Positions 1-11,117 of a stretch of DNA of 64,000 nt are shown here, one piece after another (position 1 is the first letter of the stretch; every line of letters begins with the position of its first letter). Made by a program: the position numbers and the translations under genes. The notes beneath the pieces were generated by a model. That model was not told the DNA's origin, searched no databases, and saw nothing but the letters and a program-made list of their open reading frames with translations. The stretch is from Cryptomeria japonica (lineage: Eukaryota > Streptophyta > Pinopsida > Cupressales > Cupressaceae): positions 616,264,755 through 616,328,754 of the forward strand of contig NC_081409.1 in NCBI RefSeq assembly GCF_030272615.1, given 5' to 3'.

Positions 1-82
1 TTCTGTAGATAACAAGTGGCGCATTGCCATAGAGAAGGAACAAGAAATAAGAGAGGAAGTATTTGCACAATACTTTCCTAAT

Positions 83-1736
83 GTGCCTAAAATTGAACTT
101 TATGAAGTAGTGGAAAGATATAAGGGACTCTTCTTCATGAGAAGAAGGAGACTCTTGTTGCTAGAAGGAAAAGTTCCTGAAGTGGTAAAAGATACCCACT
201 CTCATGCCCAAGCTGCTTTAAGGTTGCATCAAGTGGTTGAAGCCAACAGGAAAGCTGAGCAAGAATCGGCAACCAATAAACTGGATGAGGTATATGATAG
301 TGAAGGAGAACAACTCACTGATCAAATGGATCCTATTAATGTTGATGCCTTGAATGGTGAAAATGTCACTTTGGGTACACCATCAGAAGTGGCAAGATAG
401 GAAAAATAGGACAAAGAAAAGGCTGCCAAGGAGCAAGCGAAAAAAGAGAAGAAGCAACAGGAAGTTGAAAAGAAGAAATAGGCAGAAGAAGAGAAAAAAA
501 GAAAAGAGGAAGAAAAGAAAAAAAAGGAGGAGAAGAGGAAACTAGAAGAGGAAAAGAAAAGAAAAGAAGAGGAGAAGAAGAAACAAGAAGAAGAAGAAGG
601 AAGAAGAAAAGAAAGAAGAAGAGAAATGGTAGGAAGAAGAAAAGAGAAAGGAAGAGGAGAAGAGGAAGTAGGAAGAGGAGAAGAGAAAGGAAGAAGAGAA
701 GAGGAAGTAGGAAGAGGAGAAGAAGAAGCAAAAAGAGGAGAAGAAGAAGCATGAAGAGGAGAAGAAGAAGAAGGATGAAGAAGAAAAGGAGCGGAAAGAA
801 GAAGAGAAGAAGTAGGAAAAAGAGAAAAGAAAGCAAGAAGTAGAGGAGCAAAAGAAGGCAGAAGAAGCTAAGTTAAGAGCCAAAGAGAAGGAGGAAGTGG
901 CACAGAGCACACAGGTGGAGACCACAAAGGCAACTAGTAGTCAAGTCAAATCAGCTAACTTTACCAGTCCCATTGACCTCCAATCTTCTAATGAATCGGA
1001 GTTGCTACAAAGCATTAAGCTTGCTCAAGAATTCCTAGAGGTGATAAGAAGGAAGAAGGAGCAAGATGTGATCCAAGCTGCAGTGGACACTCTTACCGGT
1101 TTGATACCCGATACCAACCTCCCCAGTACCGATTCCTCTCTGGCCCAACTGAAACTCTTATGTACAATTGTGGAGGACCGGGTACAAATCCTAGAAGAGG
1201 TTGCCGAAGTGCATGCCAAGAAGGAGCATCAAAAGGCTTTGAACACTACCTTGGTAAAAAAGTTACATGAGAGCCGGTCCGATCTGCAGAAGGCACAGAA
1301 GGACATCAGAGATGCAATGGATGAGGGGAAATTGCTGCTCAGTAAGATATGTCTACCCCATCTACTATGTGATGATGTGCTTGCCTAGAAAGACAAACTG
1401 GAAACCGATTTGCATACATTCATAAGCACCTTCAAGACCCCATATGACTCCTTTACCACTTATGGGCAAACCGTTCACCGGTTTCAACTTCAAGCTGCAA
1501 GAATTGATTTAGAGATCAGCAATAGAACCAAGAATTTGCAGGAACTACAACTGGTTCTACTCCCAAGACTGCAAATACTTCAGAAGTGCTATCTCAATCT
1601 AGATGCCTTAACGGTTACTCAAGAGATGAGTACTTTGGATGCCATGGAGGAACAGGTATCCCAGATGCAAACGGAGAGTGAGGTTGCTACCTCATTACTT
1701 GAGTCATGGTCCTTATCCATGAAGCAATTTATGTAG
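83..1736 (+). pseudogene. Lys/Glu-rich coiled-coil ORF of element X (broken)
   Basis: I do not recognise a named family. An open frame at 83-400 runs into an extremely Lys/Glu-rich stretch (about 400-890) with several stops and a frame change. It then continues in another frame at 897-1388 and, after one stop, 1410-1736. The later part is heptad-like (motifs such as LLQSIKLAQEFLEVIRRK and VEDRVQILEEVAEVHAKK) and should form long coiled coils. It lies between where pol should end and the polypurine tract, the position of the env-like or extra ORF of SIRE-type copia elements. Whether it is env-like is inference: I see no membrane segment or signal peptide. Several stops and at least one frameshift make it a pseudogene. 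The start lies before the window or near 83. Confidence 0.6.
399..895 (+). repeat. Purine-only (GA-rich) low-complexity tract
   Basis: Nearly every base on the plus strand from about 399 to 895 is A or G, built from irregular GAA, AAG, GAG and AGG units. It encodes the Lys/Glu-rich part of the coiled-coil ORF of element X. Tracts like this slip readily in replication, which fits the frame changes seen here. Confidence 0.8.
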
Positions 1737-2040
1737 GACTTTAAATCAGTTTTTGACAAGTTTCACCCTTTATTGTCATAAACATTTATTCAGCTTATAG
1801 AAACAGGGGTTATTCAACTGTATTTTGTCATTGTTGGCAAAGGGGGAGAAGTATTCTGGTATTTCAAATTTTGATGCATGCTATGTATACTCATGTTTAT
1901 CTCTGTAAGGAAGTAGTATACATTTTCTTTTCTATAAAGGGATAGTGTATATGCTTAGGGGGAGTAATTTTTATTATGGTATATTTCTTTTGTAAAAACA
2001 CTTAGATGTCAAAAATTTTCCTAAGTGTTGCCATCAATGT

Positions 2041-2053
2041 CAAAGGGGGAGAT
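2041..2053 (+). promoter_or_regulatory. Polypurine tract of element X
   Basis: CAAAGGGGGAGAT sits directly before the LTR start TGTTGGCA at 2054. This is the position and composition of the plus-strand primer of a copia retrotransposon, and it fixes both the element's orientation and the LTR's 5' border. Confidence 0.8.
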
Positions 2054-3239
2054 TGTTGGCATTTTTGATGATTATGTTGTGATTGTCATTGATGGACACA
2101 CACTTGATATGAGATCACTTTTTATATGTATGAGCTACGCTCAACCGGTATTTTCAAACATGTATTATGTTATAGTCTTTAGACTATTGGTGTCTTGTAG
2201 AAAGTGTTTATCAATTTCAAGTGGCATGGGGACCTCAAGCGGTTTGAGGATCTCAAGCAAAATGGAGCAAAGGAACTAGAAGCGGCAGTTATCATTTTCC
2301 CAGTCTTCATTTTTGTCAACCAGTAATCTGCTAAACCGGTATAACTCTAAGTTACCAACCAGTAATCGGTAAAGTTGTATAAACCGGTAATACTCTGTGG
2401 TGAGTTACCAACCGGTATATCTTTGTGATGAGTTACCATCCACTGACACTTTGACGGTGATTTTGTGTCATGTTACCAAATGTGTCTAGATACAATGAAC
2501 CTAGGAACTTCCTATGTAATCCTATTGGACCGACATGAAATCAGATTCCTTTTAAGGACATCATGTTTAGGGTTTTAGAATGTGTGTGTAGCTGTTAGGG
2601 TTTGTAGTGGTTGATGAGTTCTTGTATGTGCGATCTTAAAAAAAAAAAGATCAAGTCTATGTACTATAACAGAGTGTGGATTTACTGAAGACTGAAGTAA
2701 TGTTGAAATGCATTAGCAATGAGCTATCATGGATCTAACAAAGCAGACTGTGCTATTTGCTAGATCATTCACTTGTTGATTACTCACATCTTTGACAAGT
2801 TAGAAACCCTTAATTGGGTTGGCCCAGAAAATCCTTTGTAAATCCTCTAACAAGGTGATTCACATCTGTGGATCTAAAATCCTCTCACAAGGTAGTCTTT
2901 AATCGGACTTATCTCCTAATAGAGATTGAGATTCCTAACAGGATCTGTTCTGGTAAAGAACATTGTATGACCTTAACCGGTCTAGTTACTATTCTGCAGA
3001 TAGTTACATGTGAGTTTCACCTCACCGTGGTTTTTCCCATTTGGGTTTCCACATCAAAATCTCTTTTGTTATGGTGATTGTGCTTCTGTGGGTGAATGCC
3101 TTACTTGTTTTTTGGTTTGTATTTGTGTTAACCGGTTTGTTAGTTAAACTGTTATACTGGTTTACCACTAGACTGATAAAGTGTTTGAGTACAGTAATTT
3201 TTGGTATACTAATTCACCCCCCCCTCTTAGTATTCATCA
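2054..3239 (+). repeat. 3' LTR of element X
   Basis: Begins TGTTGGCATT after the polypurine tract and ends ATTCATCA at 3239. Its last 40 bases (C-run, then CTCTTAGTATTCATCA) resemble the ends of the minus-strand solo LTRs at 9991-11117 and 54786-56238. It contains six copies of the hexamer ACCGGT (2144, 2335, 2383, 2411, 2976, 3131). At 3023-3052 it holds the accGTGGTTTTTCCC / GGGTTTCCAC motif found in all copia LTRs here. Length about 1186 bp. Confidence 0.75.
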
Positions 3240-4316
3240 ATACTGAGAGGTACCTTTTAGGTATCTAAACACTCTCTTCACAACATCCTAATGTGAACTT
3301 CCTAGATTTTCCACAAGTCTACTTAATACTCGCACTGCTTGGGCAATTTCTTGCCTTGTATAGACCATTGCATAAATTAGGCTGCCAACTACACTTGCAT
3401 AAGGAACCTTTGCCATGTCCTCCATCTTAGTATAAGATTTTAGACAATCTTCAACAAAAATATTTGTTCCCTGCATCACTGGAACAAATAACTACTTGCA
3501 ATATGACATGTTAAATCTCTCGAGGATAGTACTAATGTACTTTCTTTGAATAAGCCAAAGTGTTCTATTCTTTCTATCCCTATTGATTTCCATCCCCAAA
3601 ATATATCTAGATGTATCGAAATCTTTCATTTCAAAATGTACTGGCAACTGAGATTTTAAGTCAGGAATCATACCCTTATCATTCCGAATGAACAACATAT
3701 CATCCACATACAGAGCAATGATAAGTAAATGATCATTCCTAGTCTTGTAATACACACTATGATTAGAATTCAATCTTACAAATCCCAGAGACAACACAAA
3801 GGTGTCAAACTTCTTGTACCACATTCTAGGTGACTATTTCAAACCATAAAGAGACATTTTCAATTTACAAACTAGAGATTCTTTACCTTTTACCACAAAA
3901 TGCTCAGGTTGGGACATATAAATCTCTTCGTCCGAGTCACCATGAAGGAATGTTGTCTTCACATCCATTTTCTCGATCTCAAAGTCATATGCTGTTGCAA
4001 GTGACAGAAGAAATCTGATAGATGTCAGCTTTGCTACAAGAGAAAAGATTTCTCCATAATCAATTCCCTTAACTTGGGAATAACCCTTCACAACCAATTT
4101 GGCTTTATACTTCCATCCAGACCATTTGCAACCAACAAGTCTTCTACCTTTAGGCAAGGGCACTAGATCCCAAGTTTCATTCTTCTTTAATGAAGCCATT
4201 TCTTCATTCATGGCCTCCAACCAAAAATCTGAATCAGGCATTTGCATTGCCTCTTTCACAATCCTAGGCTCATTAGTTTTAGTAACCAAAGCATAGGCAC
4301 AATTTCTTTCCAACAA
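3240..4316 (-). pseudogene. Copia reverse transcriptase and start of RNase H (element F)
   Basis: Three consecutive open pieces, 4316-3834, 3824-3492 and 3479-3288, read as copia RT. N-terminal motifs include ETWDLVPLPKGRRLVGCKW and MDVKTTFLHGD. The catalytic box YVDD is intact in ALYVDDMLFI near 3705. After that come LGMEINRD and the VGSLIYAMVYTRQEIAQA region. The reading continues past 3288 to KRVFRYLKGTSQY and stops at the X insertion. In-frame stops and small shifts separate the pieces. Function lost: the RNase H domain is absent from the window. Confidence 0.85.
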
Positions 4317-4329
4317 TAAGAAACCATAC

Positions 4330-5580
4330 CTACCAGGTTGTCTTCTCTCCTATGTAGACCTCCTCAATGGCTGAGGTGGAGGTTCTTGTTCTTCTTCTTG
4401 ACCAGAACTATCAGATTTGCTTGAGCTCTCCTCACTTTCAAGTACACATGAAGTTTGAAGTTCCTCCTTTTCTAAAGTTAGAGGAATTTCAATTTCTACT
4501 TCCTCTTTCTCTGTCTTTTCAAATTGCAAATCAACTGAGGTGGTCTTCAACTCATAGAATATAACACTTCTATTGTACAATACCTTCTTAGTTACTAGAT
4601 TCCAAAGCTTTCATACTTTCACTCCCAAACTGTAGCCAATAAAGATATGCTTAACAACCTTGTTATCCAACTTCGATCTATTTACATTAGGCACATACAT
4701 ATATACCTCACAACCAAAGACATGAATATGTCTTAGAGAGGGCTTCTTACCAGACCATGCTTCCATGGGCGTTTTATCCATCGCTGAAGTGAGAGATCTA
4801 TTTTGTAATTAACATGTTGTAGACACAACCTCAGCCTAGAACATCTACTCCAGACCAACACTACTCAACATGCTTCTTGCCTTTTCCATCAATGTTCTAT
4901 TCAACCTTTCAACAACTCAATTTTGTTGTGGAGTATAAGGTGTAGTCTTATGCCCTATGGTCTTCGCAAAATTGATCTAATTCTGCTGAACAAAACTCAC
5001 CTCCATTACCAGTCCTTAGGTATTTAATTTTCTTACTAGTCTAATTTTCAACCAAGGTTTTTAATTCCTTAAACTGACTAAACACTTCTGATTTGTTTTT
5101 TCGGAAAATACACAAATGCCCTTCTCGAATAATCATCTATTAAAGAAACATAATATCTAGAATTCGACAATGAAGGAACATTAATTGGACCAAATACATC
5201 AGAATAAATATAATCCAAAAAACTAGAATATTTATGAGGACTAGAATACAATGAAACATGGTGTTAGTTTCCATATATACAGTTTGCAAAATTCAAATTC
5301 AAAGTTACAATCATCAAGCCCCCCTACCAAGTTTTATGTTTTTCGGAGCTTTTAAGCCATTCTTTCATATGTGACTGAGTATATGATGCCAAAGCATGGT
5401 TTTATTAATAGGAAGTTTAACCTCCATTAAAATTCCAACGTTCTTCTTCCAGACAACCTTATCCGACTTTCTAGAGACACTGTTACATTGAATAGAATGT
5501 GCATCCAACTTGAATAGAGCACCAATCCTTGCACCCTTAGCCAAGACTATAGAGCCTCGAGTCATCTTACAACCACCCCC
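4330..5580 (-). pseudogene. Copia integrase and Glu/Ser-rich hinge (element F)
   Basis: Minus strand. The GAG-pre-integrase segment (5565-5365) has ARIGALFKLDAHSIQCNSV and MLWHHILSHI. Downstream the integrase core can be followed in shifting frames: IYSDVFGP, YYVSLIDDYSRRAFVYF, then a mutated TDNGGEF region near 5000. An acidic hinge at 4580-4350 (ESEESSSKSDSSGQEEEQEPPP) leads into RT. Several stops and frameshifts mean it cannot make integrase. Confidence 0.75.
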
Positions 5581-6674
5581 TAAGAATAATACTTGTACAC
5601 CAGCATCTTAGCTTACTAACAGAAAGCATATTATAAGCCAGACTTGGTATGTGCATTATGCCATCAATTCCTTTCACTCTTCTATCAGGAAACTAAATTC
5701 TGACTCTTCCTCAGCCAACAATTTCAAGAGATGAATCACTATCCAAGTAAACCTTTCCACCATCATACTCTTAATACTTGGAAAATCATTATCTATGAGA
5801 TGTCATGTGGAAAGATGCACCAAAATTGATCAACTAGACATTGTTAGTTGTTTGTGTTGCCAAGGCAACAATGAAGGCATCTGCATCGCTATGAGAAGAT
5901 TCAGTATCAAAAGAGTTCTTCTTCTTCTTCTTCTCCTCTTTACAATCCTTTGAGATATGGCCAGTTTGCCCATAATTCCAGCATTTCACCTTGGACTTAT
6001 TCCCAGGAGACTTTGATCTCTCCTTTGATTTGGATTCAGACTTCTCGTCCTTCTATTTGCCTTTCTCTTTTGATCTCCCTCAAAAAGAAAGGGCCTCCTT
6101 GGCCATTTCAGAAGAATTTCTCTATGATTCTTTTGAGAGAAGTGAAGAAACCATATTCTCCATTTTGAAAGGGGTTGTTGTACTCCCAATAGCCATCACC
6201 ATATGGTCCCATGTGTCCGACAAGGAACACAACATAAGCATACAATGATCCTCATCCTTAATTGTATCTCCCATAAAAATTAGCTGTGCACAAATCATGT
6301 TGAAAGAATTTAAATGGTCTACTATAAATGCCCCTTCACTCATCTTCAAGGAGGATAAATTCTTCCTCAGGAACAACTTATTTACCAGAGACATTCCTTG
6401 ATAAATATCACGAAGTTTCTTCCACAAAGAAGTTGATGTCTTCTCCTCATGAACATTCAAGAGAATAGAATCCGCAAGGCATAATCTAATCAAACCCTTT
6501 GGCCTTCCTATCTGCCAGATCCCAATATTCTTGTTACATGCCTGTTGGTTTTGATCTAGACAGTTCAACCTAGAGGTCTTTATCAACCAACAAGTCTTCC
6601 ATCTTGAGTTGCCATAACTCATAGCTACTATCATTGAATATTTCAATGTTCACTCTTCTTGATGTGCTCACCAT
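5580..6674 (-). pseudogene. Copia gag and protease (element F)
   Basis: A plausible gag start is the ATG at 6674 (MVSTSRRVNIEIFN), better placed than 6646 because it follows the primer-binding site and matches the start of gag in element B. The body has GLIRLCLADSILLNVHEE and LWKKLRDIYQGMSLVNKLFLRKNL. The CCHC knuckle CWNYGQTGHISKDC lies at 5983-5942. The protease follows near 5830, where the active-site D-S-G appears as N-F-G in LINFGASFHMT, so it is dead. A frameshift lies near 6620. Confidence 0.75.
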
Positions 6675-6770
6675 CTCAGTCTGCAATTTCAAATAAATCA
6701 CTACAAAACACCCACTACAGAATTAACACAAAAAACCCATTCTACCCACAAGGATAACACAACTAGCTAG

Positions 6771-6782
6771 GCTTTGATACCT
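6771..6782 (-). promoter_or_regulatory. Primer-binding site of element F
   Basis: The plus strand reads GCTTTGATACCT, the reverse complement of an initiator-methionine tRNA primer site TGGTATCAGAGC with two changes. It lies two bases from the LTR border at 6785, which fixes the minus orientation. Confidence 0.75.
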
Positions 6783-6784
6783 CT

Positions 6785-7971
6785 TGTAAGGAAAGAAGAG
6801 TGTGGAAAATGCCTTCCTAATGTCAATTTCTTAGAGAAGTGAAGAAGATGAGTGTTTTGATTTGAATTACAATAAATAAGATACACAATACAATATAAAC
6901 AGAGCAACATGAAAAACAAAAACATGGAGATGTACACCCGACTTCACATGGGAAAACCCTTACGGGTGAAAAACCCACACACCAAAGTAATCCCTTGTAT
7001 TACAGTAAAACAATTACATACAAGTTCCAAACCTTTGATCTGATCTCTATTCATGGAGCAGTACAGAAGATAACAAACTTAGTCGACTTTTCAATTCATC
7101 TTTTTTAGAATTACCAATCGATTTCTACAATCCTCTTTGTACAGTAATAGAAATCATCCTCACATGATCCAATTGATTGCAACTATTTTCCATACATTTT
7201 TAAATGTCTCTGTGGAAAAATAGTTCATTTCAGTTACTACATCTTCCAACTATCAAACTTCTCAGAATGTCAATAACACACATGTTGTCACCATTGCTTC
7301 CTCTGAGTCATTCTAGTTTCCACCAATCATCAATAGACAACTCAACATGTCAAAATGAGTCCATCATGGTCCCCACAAAATCCTTAAGACTATCTACTAA
7401 TGTTCCCATTTGGACCAATCATTGGCTTCCAACTTAGTATGACACCATGAGTCAGTCGTGGTCCCCACCAAGACCATCTCAAAGCATACCTACATACCGC
7501 CACTTGATGGAAGTGTAACTCACTAGTTCTCCAAGATTTATTCCACCTGATCTCCGATCCCTGATAGTGGACCTCTCACAAGTCTCTTATCGATCAATCA
7601 CACTTTGTCAGAAAGGTGACTTCGGCTACCAAAAACTCAAGTTCAACTGATAACACTTTTGCGCGATATTGAACAAATCAAAATTACAATGAAACCAAAA
7701 TAATAGTCTTTATTGCCACAGAATGAGACTTTAGTTACTTCCTTCAGACAATCTTACCGAACCCAGATGCTATACCGAAATCACTTCTTCTCCAAGCAAG
7801 TGCATAACATAGAGGTAATCTACTATTGTATCAATAGCATGAAGGTTATTCAGTTTCCTTTTAAGATGATCAATAACATGAAATTTATTCATACTGAACT
7901 ACTCATTTCAGACACCAAGTGTCATCTGTTCGAGATTTCAACCCATAAGTTTGAGACACCCATTCTCAACA
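6785..7971 (-). repeat. 5' LTR of element F
   Basis: Runs from TGTAAGGAAAG next to the primer-binding site to CATTCTCAACA at 7971. The end GAGACACCCATTCTCAACA parallels the LTR ends of element B (GAGACACCATTTTCCCAACA). The shared ATGGGAAAACCC / GGGTGAAAAACCCAC motif is at 6946-6978. LINE sequence begins directly after it. Two short plus-strand reading frames inside it are not gene-like. Confidence 0.65.
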
Positions 7972-8582
7972 GATCCTTAGGGGGCTTGGGAAATCTCTAG
8001 AAACCTCAAGAGGTCACAATGGAGAAGGTTGTTTAAGGAAAGAATTGGCTCAATTGTAGGGTAATAAGAATCACCTCGAATCGTCATTTCATTTTGACTA
8101 TATTTATGGTCCTATCCCATGCATTATGAAGAAGGAGGTATGGATATAATTAGATTAGCTAATTAGGTCTTGGCAAATAGGTGGCCACATTTTGGAAGGA
8201 ATATTCAATGCTATCTTGCATAGTGAAGACAAAAGGGGTGTAAGAAACTCCAATCTCAGGTAGAATTTGAAGAATGGGTAGATAGGTACCAACTGATGAA
8301 TATTAAGCTGGATAACAATATCTACACCTAGACCATTAAGATGGTGGGGCTCAACAATATAGTATAAAAAATGGATAGGTTCATTTGGAAGGGACTTTTA
8401 GTTAATTTCACCTTTGGGTTGGACAATGGTATCCAATCATGGGATGGATTCAATCATTTTCTAGCCCAATTAAACATAATAAGGGACAAATAGTCGATTA
8501 GATCCCATTTAAATTTGAGAATATGTGGATGAGACATCAGGAACTTTTTGACCTCATTGCATCGTGGTGGGGACATGGTTAA

Positions 8583-9985
8583 ATGGTTGGCACTAAAATG
8601 TTCAAGGTTGTTATAAAACTTAAACTTCTAAAACAACACCTCAAAGAATGGAATAAAGTACATTTTAACATCTTTATGAAAAAGAAGGAAACTGAAGAGG
8701 GCCTAGAAGCTCTAAATACAAAGGTGATCCATAAGTATGGATCAAGATCAATTTTGGAAAGAGGAGCTGATGAAGGAGTAAGAAGAAATTTTTGCAAGGG
8801 ATGGGATCTTCAAGAGCCAAAAATAAAGAGAGATATGGATTTAGGATGGGGACAAGAACTCAAAATTCTTTCATATATGCACAAAGCAATTAATAAACAT
8901 CAAGCAAATTATTAAGATTGATTTTTGTGAATGGGGTTGAGTTGGAAGACCTAATAGAGATTACTATTAGAGACACCAAAATTGCATCCTTTTGGAACCT
9001 CTTCAACAATTGGAAGGGGTCTGATTTTCAAGCCCAAAAGAACATCTTGGTTAATATCCCTAAGTTGATTATAGACAAGCAAAACAAAATGTTGACAACA
9101 AAGTTATTAGAGGTAGAAATCAAGAAGGTTATGGATTAGCTTCATCTAGATAATAATCTAGGCTCGTATGGCTTTCAAGTCATCCAAAAGTATTGGGCTA
9201 TTGTTGGAAAAAACATTTCAAAAGTAATCGAGGACTCAAGAGAGTCAAGGTAGGTGCCTAAATAAATTAGCAACACATTCATTTCCCTTATCACAAAGAG
9301 AGAGAAAGCTTTCTCTTTGGATGTTTATAGGCTAATATATCTATGAAATACCCTCTAAAAAATCATAAAAAAGGTAGCTACAAACCGTATGAAAAATATT
9401 TTGCTAGGATTTATTTTAGAAGAAGAAATTGGTTTTGTCTCTGGATGGTTTATTCTTTATGGTGCCATAATAGACTAGGAGGTGATACACTCTCTTCAAA
9501 AGAATAGAAAACTAGGAATATTGATAAAACATGACATCAAAAAGGCATATTGATTAGAGATTCCTCATTAAGGGCATGGAGGATTTGTAGGCAATGGTTA
9601 AACTACACATATAATTTCATTGCAAGACCAATGTGTTCAATGTTGACAATGGGTCCCTAGAGAGCTTCTTTGAAGCTTTCAAAGGTCTTAGACAATGAGA
9701 TCCATCGTCTCCTTTCCTATTCATTATTATAGAAAATGCTTTAGGTAGCATTTCTGAGAGTGATGACTAGCAATAAAATAGAAGGTCTAACAATTAGTAG
9801 CAACCTTTCTCCAATTCCACATCATCAATTTGTTGATGACACCATGATTTTTGGGTTGCCAAAAGACAAGAAGCTAGAGTGATCAAACAAATTTTAAATA
9901 TTCATTTGAAATCCTCTAAATAATTGGTAGGTGTAAAAAATATGAGATACACTTTTTCTCAAATTTAGCAAGGAAGGAACAAGAG
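8583..9985 (+). pseudogene. LINE ORF2, pre-RT and N-terminal RT part
   Basis: Open pieces at 8583-8915 and 8918-9139 give KLKLLKQHLKEWNKVHFNIF and the IASFWNLFNNWKGSDFQ region. Shifted frames then show SNTFISLITKREKA and a mutated palm: NRKLGILIKHDIKKAY corresponds to the usual K-x-D-x-S/K-K-A-Y motif with the catalytic Asp present. The YVDD-like box is expected near 9835, where FVDDTMIF can be read in one frame. The part ends at ARKEQEVL, where the LTR H begins. Many stops. Confidence 0.65.
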
Positions 9986-9990
9986 GTCCT

Positions 9991-11117
9991 TGTTGAACAC
10001 ATGTCGAATGCTAAGAGGGGGGGTGAATCAGCATTAACAAAAAAATTTGGATCACAAAATTTCATCAACAATCAAATGGAAACACCACAAGATCATTAAT
10101 ATCAACCATACAAGAACACCAAAAATTTATACATGGAAAACCCAAATAGGGAAATACCACAGTGAGATCTAACTCATATAGATGATCCACATATATAAAA
10201 ATATTTTACAAAAGAGGCATCTTACTGCTCCAGACTTGTAGACTAAGGCTAACTTCTCTTGGGGCAAGATACAATAAAATAACTTGCACACTGAAGCTGA
10301 CTACAATAGGGCAAGATATATAATCACAACTTATACAAAAGGAACTGTATGAACAAAGAAATATTTGTAAGCTGATTATAGTCTCTATTATAGCACAATC
10401 TCTGACCTTACTAAAATATTTGAACCAACAAGTCTCTGGATAACTTCTTTTATATCAATTGTCACCTTCAACACTGTAATCCCTTATGATATAGTAACTA
10501 TAATCACATCGACATCCTTACATCAAGTCGCACATGCTCACTGTTGAATTCCATACACTCATATCTCATTCATTTTCTTTTTAACAACTCACTACATATA
10601 TACCAAACAGAAAAAATAATCCTCATCGAGTCGACCAAAAGAAAGATTGTAATGTGTATGCACATCGCCAATCCAAGGTATATCACTAGTCCAAAGTATA
10701 AAACATATAGAGCATGTCGAACCTAACCAAGCAACATCAGACCAAAAGAATACTTCACACACAATCACCGAACCAAGAAATATATGTTATATCTAACTTT
10801 GATAACATAACCCAACACATGTAACAATCATAGCATCCCACAATTGTAAAAGTTTGGACCAAAACAAGCAACACCCAGACCACAAAAATCAACCTTCCAA
10901 CTGTCCTCACCATAAAAAAACAAGCTGATATCAATCAGATCAACTGCCAACACAACTTTTCCATGTACAAACCATAGAACCAATCATAGTGACCTCTGGT
11001 CCAAAGACATAACTACAACTACTACAACACTCTAGCTAACTTTGTTGATGTCCGAACCAAAACCCATCCGAACCACACTATTTGACATCAATGGTAACAA
11101 AGTGTATATCTATAATA
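9991..11117 (-). mobile_element. Solo LTR H inserted in the LINE
   Basis: Bounded by the 5-bp duplication GTCCT at 9986-9990 and 11118-11122. Begins TGTTGAACAC and ends TATAATA, so in its own (minus) orientation it starts TA (expected TG) and ends CA. The low-coordinate end has the run CTAAGAGGGGGGGTGAATCAGC seen in the X and E LTRs. The pair CATGGAAAACCC / AGGGAAATACCAC lies at 10132-10160. No internal domain is present, so it is a single LTR left by LTR-LTR recombination. LINE codons continue across the two borders, which confirms the insertion. Confidence 0.8.

Larger units (their letters stand above)
1..3239 (+). mobile_element. Element X: 3' part of a copia-type LTR retrotransposon, cut by the window edge
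   Basis: Seen: a coiled-coil ORF, then a polypurine tract ending at 2053, then an LTR that starts TGTTGGCA and ends in CA at 3239. Immediately after 3239 the sequence resumes in the reading frame of a minus-strand copia RNase H, so X is inserted in element F. Known: plant copia elements of the SIRE type have a GGGGGAGATT tract directly before a TGTTGG LTR start and may carry an extra ORF downstream of pol. Inference: X is SIRE-like or a non-autonomous relative. Its 5' half and the left copy of its target-site duplication lie outside the window. Confidence 0.75.
3240..7971 (-). mobile_element. Element F: degenerate Ty1/copia retrotransposon, 3' end removed by X
   Basis: Minus-strand order from 7971 downwards: 5' LTR, primer-binding site, gag, protease, integrase, RT, start of RNase H. 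The copia order (integrase before RT) is clear. The RNase H linker stops at 3240, where element X begins; the remainder and the 3' LTR must lie left of the window. It is related to element B at 21598-27545 (same gag start style, same hinge region, similar LTR ends) but is a separate, older or more decayed copy. Confidence 0.85.

Noticed and set aside
366-925. Minus-strand reading frames rich in Leu, Phe and Ser
   Set aside because: They are the reverse of the purine tract that encodes the Lys/Glu-rich ORF on the plus strand; composition alone explains them.
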